A DNA stretch of 64,000 nt from the IMG/VR virus record IMGVR_UViG_3300046512_000357, positions 1 to 64,000 of that record, one strand, 5' to 3'. The position numbers were made by a program, and so were the translations under genes. This DNA comes from a virus. The notes under the pieces were generated by a model. That model saw only the letters and a program-made list of their open reading frames with translations. It made no database searches and was not told where the DNA came from. Below, piece by piece: positions 8,369 through 16,138 of the stretch; position 1 is the stretch's first letter, and the number at the start of each line of letters is the position of its first letter.

Positions 8369-9078
8369 GGCGCTACGCCTAGGTCGGCCACGTCGATGAC
8401 GATGCCACGGCAGTAAACAATGCCGTCTTCCATGATGTCGAAAGTGGCGTGCGGCACGTCGGTCTTGTAAGTCCAGCTGTAGCCCGGCTCGGCCGCCCAC
8501 AGCGCCTCCACCGTCTTGGCGTCTGGCTGGCGCGCGAAGAAGTCTTTCAGCTCGTCGTCGTCTTCGATGCTGTCGCGGTCTGGCAGCAGGCCTTTACCAT
8601 CGATCAACGCGGTACCACCGTCGTGGCAACCGAATTCATCGTTGATGGCGCCGCGCAGCTCCATCAAATCGTCGCTGGCGCCGAAGATCACCACCAGGCC
8701 GGCGGCCTTGGCTTGAGCCTTTCCCTCGGCGGTCAGGTCAAATGGGTATTCGCGGCCGTTCAGCAGCGCGGCGAAGTAGTCGCGGTTCTGGTGGTGCGCC
8801 GGTGCGGCGGCCACCGGCGCCGCCGACGGCAGGCCCATGTTCTGGTACGGGTGCTTGTCGCCGTACGGCTTGATGTGCTTGCCGAAGTGCGCGCCGGCCG
8901 ACTCGGCGCTGGCGAAGGCGGCGTACTCCTGGGAGGTAAAATTCCGGTAGTGGTACACGTTGCCCGGCTGGCCCTTGCTCAGGAACTGGATCGCCAGCGT
9001 TTCGGTGGCGGGGTCGTGGCCGATGGCGGCCAACTGCGACGACTTGATCGGGGTCAGTGGGATGCTGTTTGCGTTCAT
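8365..9078 (-). CDS. KTSC-domain protein
   Basis: A 237-residue protein. Residues about 12-75 (SSQLAAIGHDPATETLAIQFL, VYHYRNFTSQEYAAFASAESAGAHFGKHIK) form a KTSC domain, a small domain of unknown function often attached to nucleic-acid enzymes and phage proteins. Residues about 95-237 form a second, unrecognised domain rich in acidic residues (DSIEDDDELKDFFARQPD). Lies between the coiled-coil gene and the gene at 7670. Confidence 0.85.
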   Translation of the reverse strand: MNANSIPLTPIKSSQLAAIGHDPATETLAIQFLSKGQPGNVYHYRNFTSQEYAAFASAESAGAHFGKHIKPYGDKHPYQNMGLPSAAPVAAAPAHHQNRDYFAALLNGREYPFDLTAEGKAQAKAAGLVVIFGASDDLMELRGAINDEFGCHDGGTALIDGKGLLPDRDSIEDDDELKDFFARQPDAKTVEALWAAEPGYSWTYKTDVPHATFDIMEDGIVYCRGIVIDVADLGVAP

Positions 9079-9101
9079 GGTTTTCTCCTATGGTTGGGTG
9101 A

Positions 9102-10508
9102 TTACGCGGCGAATTTCGCCTGGGCGGTGCTGAGGTGACGCTGGATAGCTGCGCAGATGCGCGGGAAGTCACCCTCGTGATACAACTTGGCCGCCTTCTC
9201 GGTCGCCGCCGGCGTGAAGCCGAGCGACAGCAGGCCGTCGGCGCTGATTGCCAGCGGTGCGATGCGCTCGTTGATCTGGCCGAGGCGCAGCGTGGGCGGC
9301 GTGTCGGTCGCGGCGTCCTGCTGGCTGAACAGGTCGGCGGCCGGCGGGAGTTCTCCGCCTTGCGGCTGCGCATCAGCGAGGTCTGCGAGGCGAGCTTGCT
9401 CGGCCAGTGCATTGGCTTGCGCAATGGCGGCGCCGGCAGTAGTGGGGCGCTGCAGCTGGGCGGCGGCTTGCTGCGCGCGCTGCTCGGCGGCGATGCGGTC
9501 GCGCTCGGCCTGGTCGGCGGCGGCCTGGCGCTCGGCAGCGGCTTTCGCCTCGGCGGCGACGCGCTCTGCCTCAGCGGCAGCTTTCGCAGCGGCCAGCTCA
9601 GCCAACTGGCGGTCAATTTCCGCTTGCGCGAGCCGGTTCTTCTCCGCCTGGGCATCCGCCTCGGCCTTGAGCTTCGCAGCGGCCGCCTCGCGTTCGCGCA
9701 GCGCCGCTGCCTCTTGCTCTGCGGCGAGCGCAGCCAGGCGGTCGGCCTCGGCCTTCTGCACGGCGGCAATGCGCTCGGCCTCGATATCAGCCACGCGCTT
9801 ACGCTCGGCGGCTGCATCGCGCAGTTGCTGCAGTTCGGCGCGCTCTGCGGCGATGCGAGCAGCTTCAGCTTCGCCAGCCGCCGCCGCTGCCTGCGCAGAG
9901 GTCAATTTCGTCATTGCCTCGGCGTGGGCCGCCTTTGCCGCGTCCAGCAGCGTGCCGAAGTCTTCGCCCGGCTCATCCGCATCCAGCGCCGTCAGCATCG
10001 CGCCTATTTCCGCAGCGGTTTTGCCCATTGCTTGCAGCGGCAGTTCGCGGATTGCCACGAGGCGCTGGCGTATCTCTTCCTGGCGTGCCAGCTCTGCCTT
10101 TTTCAGGTCTTCCTTGCGCTTTTCCTCGGCCTTGATGGCGTCATGGAACTTTGCCTCGTAGGGGGTGACGATGGCCAGCAAGTCCTTGTATTTCGAGTCC
10201 AGGAGCTTGCCGATCTCCAAAATCGGGGCCTTGCGTTCGGCTCGCGCCTTCTCGCCGGCAATGCGCACTTCGTCGCGGAAGGCCGCACGGTACTTGACCG
10301 CAGTTTCCATGCCGGCCGTGGTGCTGGCATCCGGAGTGATCGCATCCGCTTCCGCCTTCAGAATCGCGAATTTGTCGTTAAACGGCTTGAATACCTCGGC
10401 GACATATTTGATCGGGTCGAGGGTGATCAACTGGCTGGTGGCCGGAATCGCGGCGGCGTGAACTGCGACGGCGCCGACTGCGTCGTTTTCTGCTGGGTGG
10501 TTGTTCAT
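9102..10508 (-). CDS. Long alanine-rich coiled-coil protein of the recombination operon
   Basis: A 468-residue protein. Residues 1-110 form a small globular part (PIKYVAEVFKPFNDKFAILKAEADAIT, KYRAAFRDEVRIAGEKARAERK) seen in phage proteins beside RecT/exonuclease genes (DUF1351-like at best). Residues about 120-340 are almost continuous coiled coil of Ala, Glu, Lys and Arg. Residues about 390-468 form a compact end (LRLGQINERIAPLAISADGLLSLGFTP, AAIQRHLS). An accessory role in recombination is inferred from context only. The stop overlaps nothing; the start overlaps the exonuclease stop by 4 bp. Confidence 0.75.
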   Translation of the reverse strand: MNNHPAENDAVGAVAVHAAAIPATSQLITLDPIKYVAEVFKPFNDKFAILKAEADAITPDASTTAGMETAVKYRAAFRDEVRIAGEKARAERKAPILEIGKLLDSKYKDLLAIVTPYEAKFHDAIKAEEKRKEDLKKAELARQEEIRQRLVAIRELPLQAMGKTAAEIGAMLTALDADEPGEDFGTLLDAAKAAHAEAMTKLTSAQAAAAAGEAEAARIAAERAELQQLRDAAAERKRVADIEAERIAAVQKAEADRLAALAAEQEAAALREREAAAAKLKAEADAQAEKNRLAQAEIDRQLAELAAAKAAAEAERVAAEAKAAAERQAAADQAERDRIAAEQRAQQAAAQLQRPTTAGAAIAQANALAEQARLADLADAQPQGGELPPAADLFSQQDAATDTPPTLRLGQINERIAPLAISADGLLSLGFTPAATEKAAKLYHEGDFPRICAAIQRHLSTAQAKFAA

Positions 10509-11275
10509 GCTGCTTCCTTCATCCGTAAAGTCGTTTCGTAGTAGGTGACCAATTTTTCAAACTCGGCCAGTTCCTCGACCATCTGGTCGATGTATTCGTC
10601 ATCGCGCTGGTAGGTGCGCAGCCACAGCTGCTTGTCGATGATTTCCATTGCCGGGCAATACACGCAGAAGTCCCACCACTTGCGCGCCGTAAGCCACATG
10701 CAGCCCTGCACCTGATCCATAAACTCGCTGGCGTCGTTCTCGATGTAGATCCGCTGCAAGCGTTCCGGCGATATCAGGCACTTGTACTCGCTACCGCCGT
10801 CGCGCCCGATCAGGCCGTCGGCGCTGGCGCCGAACAGTCGGTCTTCGGACAGAACAAAGCCCGCGCGCTGCACCATGTGGCCGCTGGCAATCTCGTGCTC
10901 GCGCCGCGCCGCCGGCTCCAGTTCATGGCCGCGCCGCATCGCGTACGTCTCGAAACTCTCATCCAGTGGCTTGCCGCTGATCCGCTCGATGGCCAGGCGG
11001 AGGGCATAGGCCTTTGCCGCTTCCGAGAAGTCGCCGACCGCCAGCCCTTCGATAGCGCGCTGGATCGATTCAGCCTTCGGCGCCGAACGGTAGCCGGCCA
11101 GGTCGCGCGCTGCAGCTTCACTCATGCCGGAGCGGATGGCGGTGACGTACGCCTGCTGCTTTTCGTCCAGGCCACCGGTGCGCGAGCGGGCGACCACGAA
11201 CATGCTGGCGGTGATCACGCCGGCACGGGCCTGGTGCCAGTCTTCCGATCCCTGTTCGCAATTGATGACGATCAT
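10505..11275 (-). CDS. YqaJ/lambda-Exo-type recombination exonuclease
   Basis: A 256-residue protein. MIVINCEQGSEDWHQARAGVITASMF is the classic YqaJ/lambda Exo N terminus. RRGHELEPAARREHEI supplies the first acidic residue, and FGASADGLIGRDGGSEYKC gives the D...E-x-K of the PD-(D/E)XK core. It would resect dsDNA 5' ends for the RecT annealase. The start at 11275 overlaps the recT stop by 4 bp, which fits translational coupling and the known need for the pair to act together. Confidence 0.93.
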   Translation of the reverse strand: MIVINCEQGSEDWHQARAGVITASMFVVARSRTGGLDEKQQAYVTAIRSGMSEAAARDLAGYRSAPKAESIQRAIEGLAVGDFSEAAKAYALRLAIERISGKPLDESFETYAMRRGHELEPAARREHEIASGHMVQRAGFVLSEDRLFGASADGLIGRDGGSEYKCLISPERLQRIYIENDASEFMDQVQGCMWLTARKWWDFCVYCPAMEIIDKQLWLRTYQRDDEYIDQMVEELAEFEKLVTYYETTLRMKEAA

Positions 11276-12387
11276 TTGCCGGCTCCAGCGGCCTCGGCGC
11301 GCGCCTTCAGCACTGGATAGTGCTCGGCCAAGCCGTCCTGAGTAGCCGGCGACAGGCGCCCCCATGCATCGTTAAACAGGTCCAACCCTTCGTCGGCCAG
11401 TGCACTGAAGTCGGCCAGGATGGCCTGCATGTCGTCGGACAGTGGCTTTGAGGCGGAACTTGCCGGCTCGGCGTCAATGGTGCGACCTTGATCGGCGCCG
11501 GTGGCGTCCGCTTTCCATCCGTCATGGAAGGCGGCCAATGCCTTACGGTTGGGCGCGCCGGCATCGCTCCAGAATTTCTGGTAGGCCGCGACGCCCTTGG
11601 AGGCAGCGGCCTTGGCCTGCTGGATCAGTTCGGCCGACGCCTCCGACGGCGCCGACGGGCCGGAGGGCTGTCCGGCAGCGGGCGTGATATCTCGCATTTC
11701 GCGGTTCACTTCCTCCAGCTCATCCGGCGTGTACACGCCAAGGATGACGTCAGGCGCATACAGGCGAGTCCAGCGCTTTACGGCGAGATAGGCCAGTTGC
11801 TGCTTCGGATCGGTGGCCCACAGCGGCGAGTTACGCACGCTGGCCTGGACCAACAGGAGGTCGAGGACGCGCGGGGCTGCCTCACCCTTCAACGTGCAGG
11901 ACACCCGGACTCCCAATCCGTTTTCGTCCTGCATGCCATAGTCCGGCACACGGAACTGGTATTCCTTCTTGTCGCCCTTGGCGGGCATGGTGATGACTTT
12001 CGTCTTGCCGATGATCTTCTCCCATGGCCCGTACCACTCGTATGCAAAGCGGTCCTGTGCGACCCCGCTCGACTGGATCACTGCATTGACCAGCTGCGCC
12101 TCATAGCCGAGCGTGCCGTTGACCAAGTGGGTTTTCTGTGCCACGGCGAACGGGTTCATGCGCCACTGCACTGCCTGCATAACCACCGCGGCGCAATCCG
12201 CTGCATTGCCGCGAAGGTGCTCGGGAATGGTCGAGCGCCCCTTCGCCATGATGTCCGCGAGGCGCATCATGCTGTCCATGCTTGCGCTGTCGAGAATCAG
12301 CGCTGCGCTGCTGGTGGCGACCATCGGCAGGTCGGTGGCGGGCGCCAACTGCATGGCGGCTTGGCTTTCTTTGGTGACTGCGTTCAT
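11272..12387 (-). CDS. recT: RecT-family ssDNA annealing protein
   Basis: A 371-residue protein. The RecT core spans about residues 40-235: LADIMAKGRSTIPEHLRGNAADCAAVVMQAVQWRMNPFAVAQKTHLVNGTLGYEAQLVNAVI, SCTLKG, WATDPKQQLAYLAVKRWTRLYAPDVILGVYTPDEL. RecT coats and anneals ssDNA made by its partner exonuclease. The C-terminal 130 residues are a Pro/Ala linker and a short helical domain. Its start overlaps the upstream 42-residue gene by 4 bp. Confidence 0.93.
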   Translation of the reverse strand: MNAVTKESQAAMQLAPATDLPMVATSSAALILDSASMDSMMRLADIMAKGRSTIPEHLRGNAADCAAVVMQAVQWRMNPFAVAQKTHLVNGTLGYEAQLVNAVIQSSGVAQDRFAYEWYGPWEKIIGKTKVITMPAKGDKKEYQFRVPDYGMQDENGLGVRVSCTLKGEAAPRVLDLLLVQASVRNSPLWATDPKQQLAYLAVKRWTRLYAPDVILGVYTPDELEEVNREMRDITPAAGQPSGPSAPSEASAELIQQAKAAASKGVAAYQKFWSDAGAPNRKALAAFHDGWKADATGADQGRTIDAEPASSASKPLSDDMQAILADFSALADEGLDLFNDAWGRLSPATQDGLAEHYPVLKARAEAAGAGK

Positions 12388-12512
12388 CGGGTTCTCCGGT
12401 TCAGTTTCGTTAAAGCTGCATTGAGCAGGGCAAGGCGTACAGCATGTGCTGGGCGGTGGCCGGCGCGCAGGTTGCGCAGCGCCTGGCTGGCAACGTCGAC
12501 GAGGGCGGTCAT
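12384..12512 (-). CDS. Very small basic protein
   Basis: A 42-residue frame rich in Ala, Leu and Arg (VASQALRNLRAGHRP, ending TKLNRRTR). Both ends overlap neighbours by ATGA (with the membrane protein upstream and recT downstream), so it is very probably translated. Function unknown; the composition would suit an amphipathic, nucleic-acid-binding helix. Confidence 0.6.
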   Translation of the reverse strand: MTALVDVASQALRNLRAGHRPAHAVRLALLNAALTKLNRRTR

Positions 12513-12643
12513 TTGTCCGCTTTCCCGCTCCACGCCGCCTGGTCGCGTTGCGCCGCCTCTTCGTCGGCCTGCTGCATGAAGGCGTAGGCGCTGCCGATCA
12601 GCACGCCCAGCAGGGCAATGGTTACGGCTTCACGCAACTTCAC
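12509..12643 (-). CDS. Very small membrane or secreted protein
   Basis: A 44-residue protein starting with GTG, preceded at 6 bp by a perfect AAGGAGG. KLREAVTIALLGVLIGSAYAFMQQ has a positive N terminus and a 16-residue hydrophobic core, so it is a membrane anchor or signal peptide. The C terminus is acidic. Function unknown. Confidence 0.65.
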   Translation of the reverse strand: MKLREAVTIALLGVLIGSAYAFMQQADEEAAQRDQAAWSGKADK

Positions 12644-12848
12644 GGCGGGCCTCCTTGCGTGCGCGGCGCGCGGTGGCCTGGTCGCGACCGAGCTGGATAG
12701 CCTTCTGCAGTTCCTCCCTGCGGCGCCCGGCCGGCACACCGATGCCTTCCAGCGCAATTTCCAGCGCTGCCAGTGAAAGAGCGCTTAGCGGCTTGTTGGT
12801 CAGCAGGCGGATCTGCTTCTGCAGCGCGGCGTAGGATTGGTTGCTCAT
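12630..12848 (-). CDS. Small hypothetical basic protein
   Basis: A 72-residue protein, MSNQSYAALQKQIRLLTNK then a basic C terminus (GRDQATARRARKEARR). It could bind nucleic acid; no family recognised. The start overlaps the upstream stop by 4 bp. Confidence 0.6.
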   Translation of the reverse strand: MSNQSYAALQKQIRLLTNKPLSALSLAALEIALEGIGVPAGRRREELQKAIQLGRDQATARRARKEARREVA

Positions 12849-13198
12849 TTCCGCACCATGATGGTTACGCCCATGGCGCCAGCGTCGTATGCAGCGGCGG
12901 CCAGCGCGGCGGCGTCGCCGATAGCGGTGTAGCTGTGCGCGCCGGCGGCAGTTCGCGCGGTGACCGTGTAGGTCAGGCCGAACTCTCGGCGTGCCAGCTG
13001 CGGCGCCACACTATTGCGGTTGCGCCCGTGGATCGGATAGGCGCTGACGTGGCTGCCGGCCGGCGCTGCTTCTGGTGCATCCAGATTGCCAGCCATCAGC
13101 GATTCGGTCAGGCCTGAGTCCTGGTAGACGAAGGCGAGGCCGGCGAACACAGCGAGGCGTGACTGGCGGCCGGCGGTGGTGTGGCTGACGGTGATCAC
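12845..13198 (-). CDS. Hypothetical protein
   Basis: A 117-residue protein of unknown function (MITVSHTTAGRQSRLAVFAG, LTYTVTARTAAGAHSYTAIGDAAALAAAAYDAGAMGVTIMVRK). The pattern looks like a small beta-rich fold followed by a helix. Member of the chain of 4-bp overlaps in the leftward operon. Confidence 0.65.
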   Translation of the reverse strand: MITVSHTTAGRQSRLAVFAGLAFVYQDSGLTESLMAGNLDAPEAAPAGSHVSAYPIHGRNRNSVAPQLARREFGLTYTVTARTAAGAHSYTAIGDAAALAAAAYDAGAMGVTIMVRK

Positions 13199-13476
13199 TT
13201 GGCACGCTCCGCGATCATGGCGTCGGCGATGCTGTAGGCAGCATGTGCAATGACAGCTTGGACGTTATCTTGCAGTCGTCCATTGGTGGCGCAAATGTCG
13301 CCAGCGGTTGAGCCGAGGCGACCTTCCAGCGGCTCGTTGATCAGGCCTGAAAGGGCTTGGGCTGCGAAATAGTCGCGTAGCGTCATGCCCGTTTCGGTCA
13401 GCGCTTCGCGTTGTTTTGCGCTCTGCGCGCGCCCCGGGTCTGGAAATGCGGCGCCCCCTGTCGTCGTGCTGCTCAT
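13195..13476 (-). CDS. Small phage protein of the MTLRDYFAAQAL type
   Basis: A 93-residue protein. GMTLRDYFAAQALSGL and the C-terminal helix AAYSIADAMIAERAK form a pattern common in small early proteins of proteobacterial prophages; role unknown. The ATG is preceded by an AGGGAG site. Confidence 0.75.
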   Translation of the reverse strand: MSSTTTGGAAFPDPGRAQSAKQREALTETGMTLRDYFAAQALSGLINEPLEGRLGSTAGDICATNGRLQDNVQAVIAHAAYSIADAMIAERAK

Positions 13477-13590
13477 AGCTTCTCCCTGTTGACTTCGTTG
13501 TTTGGGGAGCGCGTACGCCGCTCGCTGCGTGTGGTGCTTCGGTACTGGCGCGGTCGGCGCGTGGCGTACTGACGCATTCCCTACTTGTCA

Positions 13591-13685
13591 CCACATGGCT
13601 GCCGGCTACCCCTCCGATCCGCCCGCGCACTGCACCAGCTTTACCTGTGTGTGTTCTCGCTCCTCGGTAGCCAGCAGCCATGTGG
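13591..13685. repeat. 20-bp imperfect inverted repeat with 55-bp spacer
   Basis: The arms 13591-13610 (CCACATGGCTGCCGGCTACC) and 13666-13685 are inverted with one mismatch. The right arm touches a second hairpin (CCCGCGC and GCGCGGG, about 13688-13708). The stretch 13477-13715 between two leftward genes carries no credible gene, so this is a structured non-coding segment in the leftward early transcript. Confidence 0.6.
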
Positions 13686-13715
13686 TTCCCGCGCTTCACC
13701 GGCGCGGGACGGTTG

Positions 13716-13841
13716 TTACTTACCCTTCATCCGTTCGAACAGATCGGCGCTCGGGCGGTGCTGCGGTCCGATTTGCACCAGTAGCCACAGCACAGCGGAG
13801 CAGCCAGCGAACACCGCGATTACGATCAGTTGCTTCTTCAC
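13716..13841 (-). CDS. Very small membrane protein
   Basis: A 41-residue protein with a GTG start preceded at 6 bp by AAGGAG. KKQLIVIAVFAGCSAVLWLLVQI is a single hydrophobic segment after two lysines, possibly with a lipid-modifiable Cys (VFAGC). The tail is polar (QHRPSADLFERMKGK). Function unknown. Confidence 0.55.
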   Translation of the reverse strand: MKKQLIVIAVFAGCSAVLWLLVQIGPQHRPSADLFERMKGK

Positions 13842-13969
13842 GATGCGCTCCTTGTCATTGGTGCCGCGCTTGCCCGGGATGGGCCGACCGCGCGGCGAAG
13901 TCGAGGCATTTCAGATCCCACTGGGCGCGTTTCTATCGCCTGGCCAACGGCTATCGCTGCGTTGTGCAC
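13838..13969 (-). CDS. Possible small basic protein
   Basis: A 43-residue frame with GTG start whose stop overlaps the next GTG start (GTGA). Arg/Ala-rich (RLRRAVGPSRASAAP). The frame is open further upstream without a better start and no ribosome site is clear, so it may be chance. Confidence 0.3.
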   Translation of the reverse strand: MHNAAIAVGQAIETRPVGSEMPRLRRAVGPSRASAAPMTRSAS

Positions 13970-13994
13970 CGGGGCAGCGCGCTCCGGTTTCGGT

Positions 13995-14399
13995 TCAAGG
14001 TGGCTCGGCGCCGCAGCTGCGCTCCCATATGCGGCGCTCGGCGCGGGCTTCCTGCTGCGACACCAGCAGCAACGCGTGGGCGCTCGGCAGATGCGTGTCG
14101 CACCAATCGCTCATCTGGCGCATCTGCTCCCGCGTCAACCAGGCGCCGACATCGATCTGGTCCAGCGCGCCAGTCAGCGCCGCGTGTTCAACTTCGTAGC
14201 CGGCGGAGTCCAGCGTCCCGTACAGGTCAATCCGCAGGCCGTCGTGCTCGTATCCGGCACGCAGCAGGCGAGCGGTGGTCGGCACCAGCGGCTGCTGGAC
14301 CACGTACACGGTGCGGAGCGGCTCATCACCTTGAATCACCGGGGTCGCGATGGCGCCAGCGCGCAGCTGGAGCAGGGCGGCGGAGATTGGGGCGTTCAC
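13995..14399 (-). CDS. Hypothetical protein
   Basis: A 134-residue protein: RTVYVVQQPLVPTTARLLRAGYEHDGLRIDLYGTLDSAGYEVEHAALTG suggests a compact alpha/beta fold; the C terminus is a charged helix. No family recognised. ATGA overlap with the upstream gene. Confidence 0.7.
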   Translation of the reverse strand: MNAPISAALLQLRAGAIATPVIQGDEPLRTVYVVQQPLVPTTARLLRAGYEHDGLRIDLYGTLDSAGYEVEHAALTGALDQIDVGAWLTREQMRQMSDWCDTHLPSAHALLLVSQQEARAERRIWERSCGAEPP

Positions 14400-14617
14400 G
14401 CTGCGGCCTCAAAAATCCAGCCCGAGGCGAGTGCGGCGACCCGGCTGCGTTCCATGCGCTGCTGAGCGGCCAAATCGCTCTCGGTGTAGCGCAGCCGGCG
14501 CCGCGGCAACTTGCGGCCGAACTCGTTGCAAATCTCGAGGCGGCGCGGGCAGCCGATGCTGGCGACCAGGCCGGCGCACTGCAGGTCGGTAGTTTTTTTG
14601 CGGAGGACTTTGCGCAT
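14396..14617 (-). CDS. Small basic hypothetical protein
   Basis: A 73-residue Arg/Lys-rich protein (MRKVLRKKTTDLQCAG, RLEICNEFGRKLPRRRLRYTESDL). A DNA- or RNA-binding role as an early regulator is conceivable, given its place near the leftward promoter and its charge, but no known antiterminator motif is seen. Confidence 0.6.
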   Translation of the reverse strand: MRKVLRKKTTDLQCAGLVASIGCPRRLEICNEFGRKLPRRRLRYTESDLAAQQRMERSRVAALASGWIFEAAA

Positions 14618-14629
14618 GGCGGCCTCCGA

Positions 14630-14737
14630 TTAGCCCAGCGTCGCCGGAGCGGCTTGCTGGCTGAAGTCGAAGGCAGGAACTGCATCGCCAGCAGCTGCTG
14701 CGGCAGCAGCGATAGCGCGGAATTCGGTATTGGACAT
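14630..14737 (-). CDS. Very small first gene of the leftward operon
   Basis: A 35-residue Ala-rich frame (MSNTEFRAIAAAAAAAGDAVPAF). GGAG lies 6 bp before the ATG, and the frame starts about 30 nt after the predicted transcription start of the leftward early promoter. Function unknown. Confidence 0.5.
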   Translation of the reverse strand: MSNTEFRAIAAAAAAAGDAVPAFDFSQQAAPATLG

Positions 14738-14773
14738 TTCGTTCTCCATCGTGGGTGGTGCGTCGATGGAGTA

Positions 14774-14802
14774 ATATTAGTCCGACTACTTATTTAAGTC
14801 AA
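14774..14802 (-). promoter_or_regulatory. Leftward early promoter (PL-like)
   Basis: On the minus strand TTGACT (14797-14802), a 17-bp spacer and TAATAT (14774-14779) form a near-consensus sigma-70 promoter driving the recombination operon. Two repressor operators lie on it. The design is the same as the rightward promoter at 20303-20331, with matching spacing. Confidence 0.85.
14777..14789. promoter_or_regulatory. Repressor operator OL1 (overlaps -10)
   Basis: TTAGTCCGACTAC, a palindrome centred on AGTC-C-GACT, overlaps the -10 of the leftward promoter. Bound repressor would block RNA polymerase. Its centre is 25 bp from the second site. Confidence 0.75.
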
Positions 14803-14814
14803 CAGTCGGACTAA
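14802..14814. promoter_or_regulatory. Repressor operator OL2
   Basis: ACAGTCGGACTAA lies directly upstream of the -35 of the leftward promoter, 25 bp centre-to-centre from OL1, the same spacing as the two sites at 20291-20328. Confidence 0.72.
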
Positions 14815-14842
14815 TAAAAGTGGGGAAATTTTTTGCATGTTG

Positions 14843-14989
14843 TTAAAAAGGTAGCTCAACAGGCTCATTCGGCAGCGCCTCCGACTGCCACCCAATCTGA
14901 TCAGTATTGATGTGCTTGATGATGTTGGTGGTGTCGAAGTGCGCGAAGCGGCGTGAGAAGCCGTCGACGCGCAGTGAGACTAGGATCAT
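14843..14989 (-). pseudogene. Probable 5'-truncated small phage gene
   Basis: From ATG 14989 the frame gives 48 residues (ILVSLRVDGFSRRFAHFD, NIIKHINTDQIGWQ). The same frame stays open for 18 codons upstream (LSQNLARLIADAQCHLRTHP) to a stop at about 15044-15046, with protein-like composition but no canonical start, so the original gene was probably longer. It lies just upstream of the leftward promoter. Function unknown. Confidence 0.45.
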
Positions 14990-15250
14990 GGGATGCGTGC
15001 GGAGATGGCACTGGGCGTCTGCGATCAGGCGCGCCAGGTTTTGACTAAGTTATGCCAGCATCGACACAGATGATGGCGAAGTTGATTCGGTGGGCGGTCA
15101 CAACGGCGGGAAGATATTGCATTTACGCAGCTGCAGAGGTAACTGAGGTTTATCTGGATGCTGCAGCGCTCCCTATAGATTGCCGCAGGAACCTCATGGT
15201 GTGGCACGGCCCTGCGGAGCGTCGAAATTAAAAGTCGACGCATTCGTTCC
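14990..15250. other. Stretch without a convincing gene
   Basis: It holds the upstream part of the truncated gene above and one 59-codon rightward frame (15052-15231) with no ribosome site. No promoter, repeat or RNA gene is evident. Confidence 0.4.
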
Positions 15251-15787
15251 TTAGCTGCGGGTCGTACAGGACTCACGCCACTGGTAGTTAGCGAACAGAT
15301 TACCGGGAAACCCCGCGAGAGGAAGGGCCCGGGCTTCGTCGCCAAAAGCAGGGCTCTTGAAGATGATGTTGGCTGATTCATCGTAGCCGATAATGACCAG
15401 CTGAAGGGGCTGTCCGGAGCCACGGGAGACTATAGCGACGACAATTGGTCGCCCCGCGTCGATTTCAGATTGAATGGTGGTTAGCGGCAGAGCCCCATCT
15501 ATCGTGGCGTTATAGCGATTGGTCAAAATGAGCCCAGCATCCAATATATTTGGGAGATCGCATTGCTTGGCACGAGGATTTGTCGCGCATAAGCCTCCAA
15601 ACGACTTTCCCACCAGCTTATCTTGGGTGTTGTCGTAATCATGGCCGCCGAAGTAGTAATCGTTCACGCTGCTGGAAACAGCGGCCCAGCCCCAGTTGTT
15701 CATCAGCTGAGCCTGCATTTGTAGCGGTAGCGGATTGCCGGCGCGACTGTTTACGCCAAGGTCATCGGCAGTATTTGTCGGTTGCAT
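15251..15787 (-). CDS. Papain-like (C39-type) protease homologue lacking catalytic residues
   Basis: A 178-residue protein aligned by recall with small papain-like bacterial proteases whose core reads NWCWAA. Here it is MNNWGWAAVSSSVNDYY, with Gly (codon GGC) in place of the nucleophile Cys. The usual GHFVLI..GYD box is PLQLVIIGYD, lacking the catalytic His. Other family features remain (QCDLPNILDAGL, TIQSEIDAGRPIVVAI, IIFKSPAF). It is therefore probably a binding or decoy protein rather than an enzyme. GGAG lies 8 bp before the ATG. It sits in the immunity region among lysogenic cargo. Confidence 0.75.
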   Translation of the reverse strand: MQPTNTADDLGVNSRAGNPLPLQMQAQLMNNWGWAAVSSSVNDYYFGGHDYDNTQDKLVGKSFGGLCATNPRAKQCDLPNILDAGLILTNRYNATIDGALPLTTIQSEIDAGRPIVVAIVSRGSGQPLQLVIIGYDESANIIFKSPAFGDEARALPLAGFPGNLFANYQWRESCTTRS

Positions 15788-15936
15788 AGTGCTGCTCCAT
15801 TCAATGATTGAGAAATAGCCAATCGAGATTGTGCATCGCTATTTGCATATCGTCTGTAGCACAAACGTGCTACAGACGCATGTGAAGTGGACTTGTTGGT
15901 GAAGGAGGGCGGCCAGGGGATTAGGAGTTGTTGCAT

Positions 15937-16020
15937 GTGCGCAAACGCGAGCTGATGCTCGATGTGAAGCTTGAGCTGGAGCTGGATTCTAGCGATCTGG
16001 ACGCCATTGAGCGCAAGTAG
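15937..16020 (+). CDS. Possible very small protein or gene fragment
   Basis: A 27-residue frame from GTG with AGGAG upstream (RKRELMLDVKLELELDSSDLDAIERK). Strongly charged; may be a fragment of a lost gene. A hairpin follows the stop. Low certainty. Confidence 0.25.
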   Translation: MRKRELMLDVKLELELDSSDLDAIERK

Positions 16021-16028
16021 GCATTACA

Positions 16029-16047
16029 AAACCCCGACTTGCGGGGC
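16029..16047 (-). terminator. Rho-independent terminator of the RelA/SpoT gene
   Basis: On the minus strand CCCCG-CAAGT-CGGGG is followed by TTTTG. It lies about 90 bp after the stop of the leftward gene at 16139. Confidence 0.7.
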
Positions 16048-16138
16048 TTCTAACAGATCGAGAAAGAAAAGCTTAATTTGCTTCTCAAGTTAGCTGTATC
16101 CGTATCTAAGATCTCGTGCGCCGCTTTAAAACTCTAGA

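Noticed and set aside
15052-15231. Rightward 59-codon frame beside the immunity region
   Set aside because: No ribosome site or recognisable sequence; probably chance.
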